A DNA stretch of 64,000 nt from Mesotoga infera (GTDB lineage Bacteria; Thermotogota; Thermotogae; Petrotogales; Kosmotogaceae): positions 2,666,001 through 2,730,000 of the forward strand of contig NZ_LS974202.1 in assembly GCF_900157305.1 (NCBI RefSeq), given 5' to 3'. The position numbers were made by a program, and so were the translations under genes. Below the pieces are notes generated by a model. It was given only the letters and a program-made list of their open reading frames with translations. It was not told the DNA's origin and did no database searches. Each line of letters opens with the position of its first letter. Within the stretch, counting starts at the first letter, position 1. Shown here piece after piece: positions 61,066 through 64,000 of this stretch.

Positions 61066-61909
61066 AGGATTCCAGCTCTCTCTCGAGATTGAACTCCTTC
61101 GAGTCTTTCACTGGAACCACGCCGTCCTTCAAAACAGCGTGCAACTCACAGTAAGAGGGTTTGTCTCTGGTGTATATAATACCCATCGGAATGCGCTCAC
61201 CCCATTCAAGAGACTTCTCAAAAGCCTTCGCCTTATCGCCTGGATCGTATGATGGGTTCTCTTCCTTGACATCGTATAGACGGTCCTTGTAATATTTGAA
61301 AGTGTTCACCTTGTTGAAAGTCACACAAGGTTGCATTATATCGACCACCGAAAAGCCCCTGTGCCTTATCGCGGCAGCAACTACTCTCTTGAAGTGTTCA
61401 CTATCGCCAATAAAGGTTCTACCGACGAAAGCTGCATCCATTGCAATCGTAAGTGCCAGAGGATTGAGCGGCTCATTTATGACACCCTGCAACTGGGAAC
61501 TCGTAACCTGACCCTTCTGAGTTGTAGGAGAACCCTGACCCTTGGTGAGCCCATAAATTTGGTTGTCGTGGATGAGGACTGTAATGTCTATGTTTCTCCT
61601 AATTCCGTGAATGAAATGATTGCCGCCTTCGCCATACATATCCCCGTCGCCCGATTCGGCAACGACCGTGAGCCGTGGATTGACAGCTTTAATCGCAAAA
61701 GCAACTGGCAAACTCCGGCCATGAAGACCGTTGAAGAAGTTCAACTCCAGATAGTGCGGCATCTTTGCAGCCTGACCGATTCCCGAAACCATAACGAAGA
61801 GTTCTTTGGGGACTTTCAATTCATCCAGCGTTTCGATCAGATTCTTTCTTAGGGGAAAGTTCCCACAACCGGGGCACCATGCAGGTTCACACTCTCTAAA
61901 ATATGTCAT
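61058..61909 (-). CDS. korB: 2-oxoacid:ferredoxin oxidoreductase beta subunit
   Basis: The 283-residue subunit binds thiamine diphosphate and an iron-sulfur cluster. WCPGCGNFPL holds two cluster cysteines, and ESGDGDMYGEGGNHFIH with NQIYGLTKGQGSPTT forms the thiamine diphosphate motif. The enzyme oxidatively decarboxylates 2-oxoglutarate or another 2-oxoacid to the acyl-CoA with ferredoxin. The ATG overlaps the alpha-subunit stop (ATGA). It ends convergent to DUF554 with an 8-base overlap. The substrate (2-oxoglutarate, branched or generic) is not decided. Confidence 0.9.
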   Translation of the reverse strand: MTYFRECEPAWCPGCGNFPLRKNLIETLDELKVPKELFVMVSGIGQAAKMPHYLELNFFNGLHGRSLPVAFAIKAVNPRLTVVAESGDGDMYGEGGNHFIHGIRRNIDITVLIHDNQIYGLTKGQGSPTTQKGQVTSSQLQGVINEPLNPLALTIAMDAAFVGRTFIGDSEHFKRVVAAAIRHRGFSVVDIMQPCVTFNKVNTFKYYKDRLYDVKEENPSYDPGDKAKAFEKSLEWGERIPMGIIYTRDKPSYCELHAVLKDGVVPVKDSKEFNLERELESFR

Positions 61910-63576
61910 GACAGCCCCTCCCTTTCTATCTCTTTTGCAATCCAGGAAGCGCTTATCGGTCTGCCATCGTACCTTCCCAGGTGTTTTATATCGAGTTTCG
62001 TTATCGATTTGAGAAGCATGGCGAACTGACCGGTGAAGTTTCCTTCCACCGTAACGACCTTTTTGCCGCGCAGAAGATTCGCCACAGAGGCATCGAGGGG
62101 GAAAACTTCGTTGTAATGTATATAACCTACATCCTTTCTGCTCCTGGAGAACTCATCTATCGCACCCCAGCTATCGCCCCAGCCGACCAGAACGAGCGGG
62201 GCATCGAGGTTGAATTTCAGAGGGTCTGAGACTTCACGTACAAGATCATCTAGCTTTTTCATTCGTTTCTCAACCATCTCTTTGCGTATCTTCAGATCTT
62301 CAGTTATATGCCCGTACTCATCATGTTCGTCAGAATCAACTTTCACCAGAGCTTTACCACCGGGTATGGCTCTTGGAGAAATACCGCTTGAAGTTAGTAT
62401 ATATCTTTTGTAATTCTCCTCGCCATCTACTATCGATCTTTCCAAGTATTCTTCTCTGTGCGTCGGTTTCTCAATTGTCGCAGATGAATCCGTCAGACAT
62501 TGACTTAGGAGTATAATGACGGGTATCTGGTACTTATCGGCTATGTAGAAGGCCTTCTCAGTAATTTCGAAGGCATCTCGGGCGGTTCTTGGAGCGACGA
62601 CGTATTTCGGGAACTCACCGTGGCCCGAGTGAATCACGAAATGGAGATCCTCCTGCGCTGTTCTCGTTGGTAATCCGGTCGCCGGAGCCGGGCGCTGTGC
62701 ATCTATGATCACCAGTGGAGTTTCCGTCATTGCCGCCAGCGAAACACCCTCCTGCATCAGGGCGAAACCTCCTCCGGAAGTTGTTACGAGGGATCTTGCA
62801 CCGGCAAAGGAAGCCCCCACGGCCATATTCACCGCGGCTATTTCATCTTCGGCCTGTTCTACAACTATCCCATGTTTCAAGGAGTTCGAAGCAAGGAAAG
62901 TCATCACTCCCGTTCCCGGAGTCATGGGGTAGGCGGCCAGAAATTTGCATCCTGCAGCTATGGCACCAAGACCAGTCCCTTCCGTCCCATTCATGAGATA
63001 GTATTCTCTGGAGGTGGTCTGGAAGGCAGGCACTTCAATGGGCAAGGCTATTTCATAGCCTTTGCTAAGGGCAAGAAGGTTGGCCCTGGCTACTTCTTCT
63101 TTACCTTTGAAAGCCTCTTTAACAAGTTTCTCGGGGATCTCTTTTTTTACTTTGAGAAGGTTCAAAAGTGCACCTAGAGAAACCACATTCTGTGCACGCG
63201 CTTCCCCCGCTTCTTTTGCCATTCTTTTAAACGGGAATTTGACCTCTTTGAAGGATATTCCCGCTTCTTCGGGGGAGACGTGATCGGAATCGGAATCGAA
63301 GACCAGTACTGTTTCGTCGTGGAAGTACTCTATCTGACTCAGCGTGGTGCTTTTACTCAGAGAGACCACAAGATCGAATTCCTGCCGCATCGAATAAAGG
63401 GGTGTCTCGGATATTCTTATGCGATAAACATACTCTCCACCCCTGATTCTTGAATGGTAGCTCTTGTCGGTAAAGACGCAATAGCCATTTCTGAAAAGGC
63501 TTAGGGCCAGCATATCTCCTATAGTGTTTATACCCTGGCCAGCTTCTCCAGAGATAGCGATCACATAGTCCTTCAA
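61906..63576 (-). CDS. korA: 2-oxoacid:ferredoxin oxidoreductase alpha subunit (gamma fused)
   Basis: The 556-residue subunit carries the gamma-type domain (residues 1-180, ISGEAGQGINTIGDML, SYHSRIRGGEYVYRI) fused to the alpha domain (AAGCKFLAAYPMTPGTGVM, VVEQAEDEIAAVNMAVGAS, TTSGGGFALMQEG), as in KorA-type two-subunit enzymes. No separate ferredoxin-like delta gene is present. The TTG start at 63576 follows GGAGGTG. It lies behind rubredoxin, but a terminator separates them, so korAB probably has an own promoter or depends on read-through. Confidence 0.93.
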   Translation of the reverse strand: MKDYVIAISGEAGQGINTIGDMLALSLFRNGYCVFTDKSYHSRIRGGEYVYRIRISETPLYSMRQEFDLVVSLSKSTTLSQIEYFHDETVLVFDSDSDHVSPEEAGISFKEVKFPFKRMAKEAGEARAQNVVSLGALLNLLKVKKEIPEKLVKEAFKGKEEVARANLLALSKGYEIALPIEVPAFQTTSREYYLMNGTEGTGLGAIAAGCKFLAAYPMTPGTGVMTFLASNSLKHGIVVEQAEDEIAAVNMAVGASFAGARSLVTTSGGGFALMQEGVSLAAMTETPLVIIDAQRPAPATGLPTRTAQEDLHFVIHSGHGEFPKYVVAPRTARDAFEITEKAFYIADKYQIPVIILLSQCLTDSSATIEKPTHREEYLERSIVDGEENYKRYILTSSGISPRAIPGGKALVKVDSDEHDEYGHITEDLKIRKEMVEKRMKKLDDLVREVSDPLKFNLDAPLVLVGWGDSWGAIDEFSRSRKDVGYIHYNEVFPLDASVANLLRGKKVVTVEGNFTGQFAMLLKSITKLDIKHLGRYDGRPISASWIAKEIEREGLS

Positions 63577-63608
63577 ATTGACACCTCCAGGTCGATCTAA
63601 CTTGTTAC

Positions 63609-63635
63609 CAAAAAAAGCGGGAGTTGGACTCCCGC
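63609..63635 (-). terminator. Terminator after rubredoxin
   Basis: GCGGGAGT pairs with ACTCCCGC around a 3-base loop, followed on the minus strand by seven T bases. Confidence 0.88.
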
Positions 63636-63641
63636 CAAAGT

Positions 63642-63800
63642 TCAGTCGATAGGTTCAAAATCGTCCTTACTGGCTCCGCACAAAGGGCAAACCCAATCAT
63701 CTGGAACATCGTCAAAGCCTGTACCGGGATCGACACCGTTGTCGGGATCTCCGACTTCGGGATCATAGATATACCCGCAAATCGTACATCTGTACTTCAT
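63642..63800 (-). CDS. Rubredoxin
   Basis: A 52-residue rubredoxin with two CxxCG pairs, [17 protein letters not shown] and [13 protein letters not shown], that bind one iron. It passes electrons to superoxide reductase, whose gene lies just upstream on the same strand. A longer frame to 63887 overlaps that gene; AAGGAGG lies before the ATG at 63800. Confidence 0.97.
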   Translation of the reverse strand: MKYRCTICGYIYDPEVGDPDNGVDPGTGFDDVPDDWVCPLCGASKDDFEPID

Positions 63801-63825
63801 CACACCAACCTCCTTGTACTTGATA

Positions 63826-64000
63826 CTAAAAATCGACTTTTTTGGAGCTTTCCCAAAGGCCATGAATATTGCAATAGGAAGTTGCAATAAGGGTTCCTGA
63901 CTTTTCGAGCTTGATGCTGAGTACTGCCCTGGATTGGGTTGTGACGGGTGTCAACTCGATATGTCCCAGATGAACCAGTAGTTGTCCGTCATCGTACTTG
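63826..64000 (-). CDS. Superoxide reductase (neelaredoxin type), C-terminal part
   Basis: An open frame entering from the right edge and stopping with TAG at 63828-63826. The visible 57 residues match the end of superoxide reductases: [20 protein letters not shown] is a beta-sandwich strand pair and [17 protein letters not shown] holds the Cys and His that complete the Fe(His)4Cys site. It converts superoxide to hydrogen peroxide with electrons from rubredoxin. Whether an N-terminal desulforedoxin domain is present cannot be seen. Confidence 0.87.
   Translation of the reverse strand, partial: KYDDGQLLVHLGHIELTPVTTQSRAVLSIKLEKSGTLIATSYCNIHGLWESSKKVDF

Overview
The window looks like a chromosomal piece of a Thermotogota bacterium, most likely a Mesotoga- or Kosmotoga-type member of the Kosmotogaceae. 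The support is indirect. There is a Thermotoga-type dihydrofolate reductase, a nitroreductase of the TM1586 kind, an oxygen-defence pair (superoxide reductase and rubredoxin), a two-subunit 2-oxoacid:ferredoxin oxidoreductase, several sugar ABC importers without their own ATPase, and many TTG and GTG starts with strong purine-rich ribosome sites. Base composition looks moderate. No species call is possible from sequence reading alone. Many starts given here were moved downstream of the longest open frame because a good Shine-Dalgarno sequence sits 5 to 9 bases before an internal ATG, GTG or TTG.

Layout. 1-900: the end of an IS4-type transposase, a dihydrofolate reductase and a tRNA-Gly. 935-8500 (minus): a ten-gene housekeeping operon running from a ZapB-like coiled coil and ZapA through MurI, YvcK, WhiA, NrdR, GreA, LysS and YqeY to a MutL-family ATPase. 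8508-13473 (minus): dnaX, ybaB, gap, pgk and tpiA. The pgk/tpiA junction carries a nine-A slippery run in the right frame to make a PGK-TIM fusion by -1 frameshifting. 13585-21687: SurE, a flavodoxin-like protein, a DUF89 phosphatase with an Orn/Lys/Arg decarboxylase, a nitroreductase and two tandem paralogous regulators. 21679-27444 (minus): a sugar or polyol ABC importer with a secreted PHP phosphoesterase and an alpha/beta hydrolase. 27550-38460: patatin, UvrA, GlmM, tRNA-Ser, KsgA, a PAS sigma-54 activator, tmRNA and a large glycosyltransferase.

38547-48917 (minus) is the most unusual part. It is a tightly packed ten-gene operon with a three-subunit molybdenum hydroxylase, a cyclase-family amidohydrolase, FdrA/DUF1116/DUF2877 (relatives of the E. 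coli AllFGH oxamate carbamoyltransferase), a class III CoA-transferase and a nitrilase-family amidase. It reads as a pathway that hydroxylates, opens and breaks down an unknown nitrogen-rich ring compound. The C-terminal piece of FdrA is a separate 59-residue gene here. Just beyond it lies an orphan small-RNA candidate with its own consensus promoter and terminator.

49527-64000: a NUDIX hydrolase, a Crp/Fnr regulator, a second ABC importer operon with a HAD phosphatase and an NlpC/P60 peptidase (possible cell-wall fragment salvage) behind a 22-bp palindrome, a CYTH protein, an acidic DUF1292 protein, a compact plus-strand operon (MTA/SAH nucleosidase-like, HIT, methyltransferase, two ECF-type ATPases, DUF554), and finally KorAB, rubredoxin and superoxide reductase on the minus strand. 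No CRISPR array, prophage or replication origin was seen.
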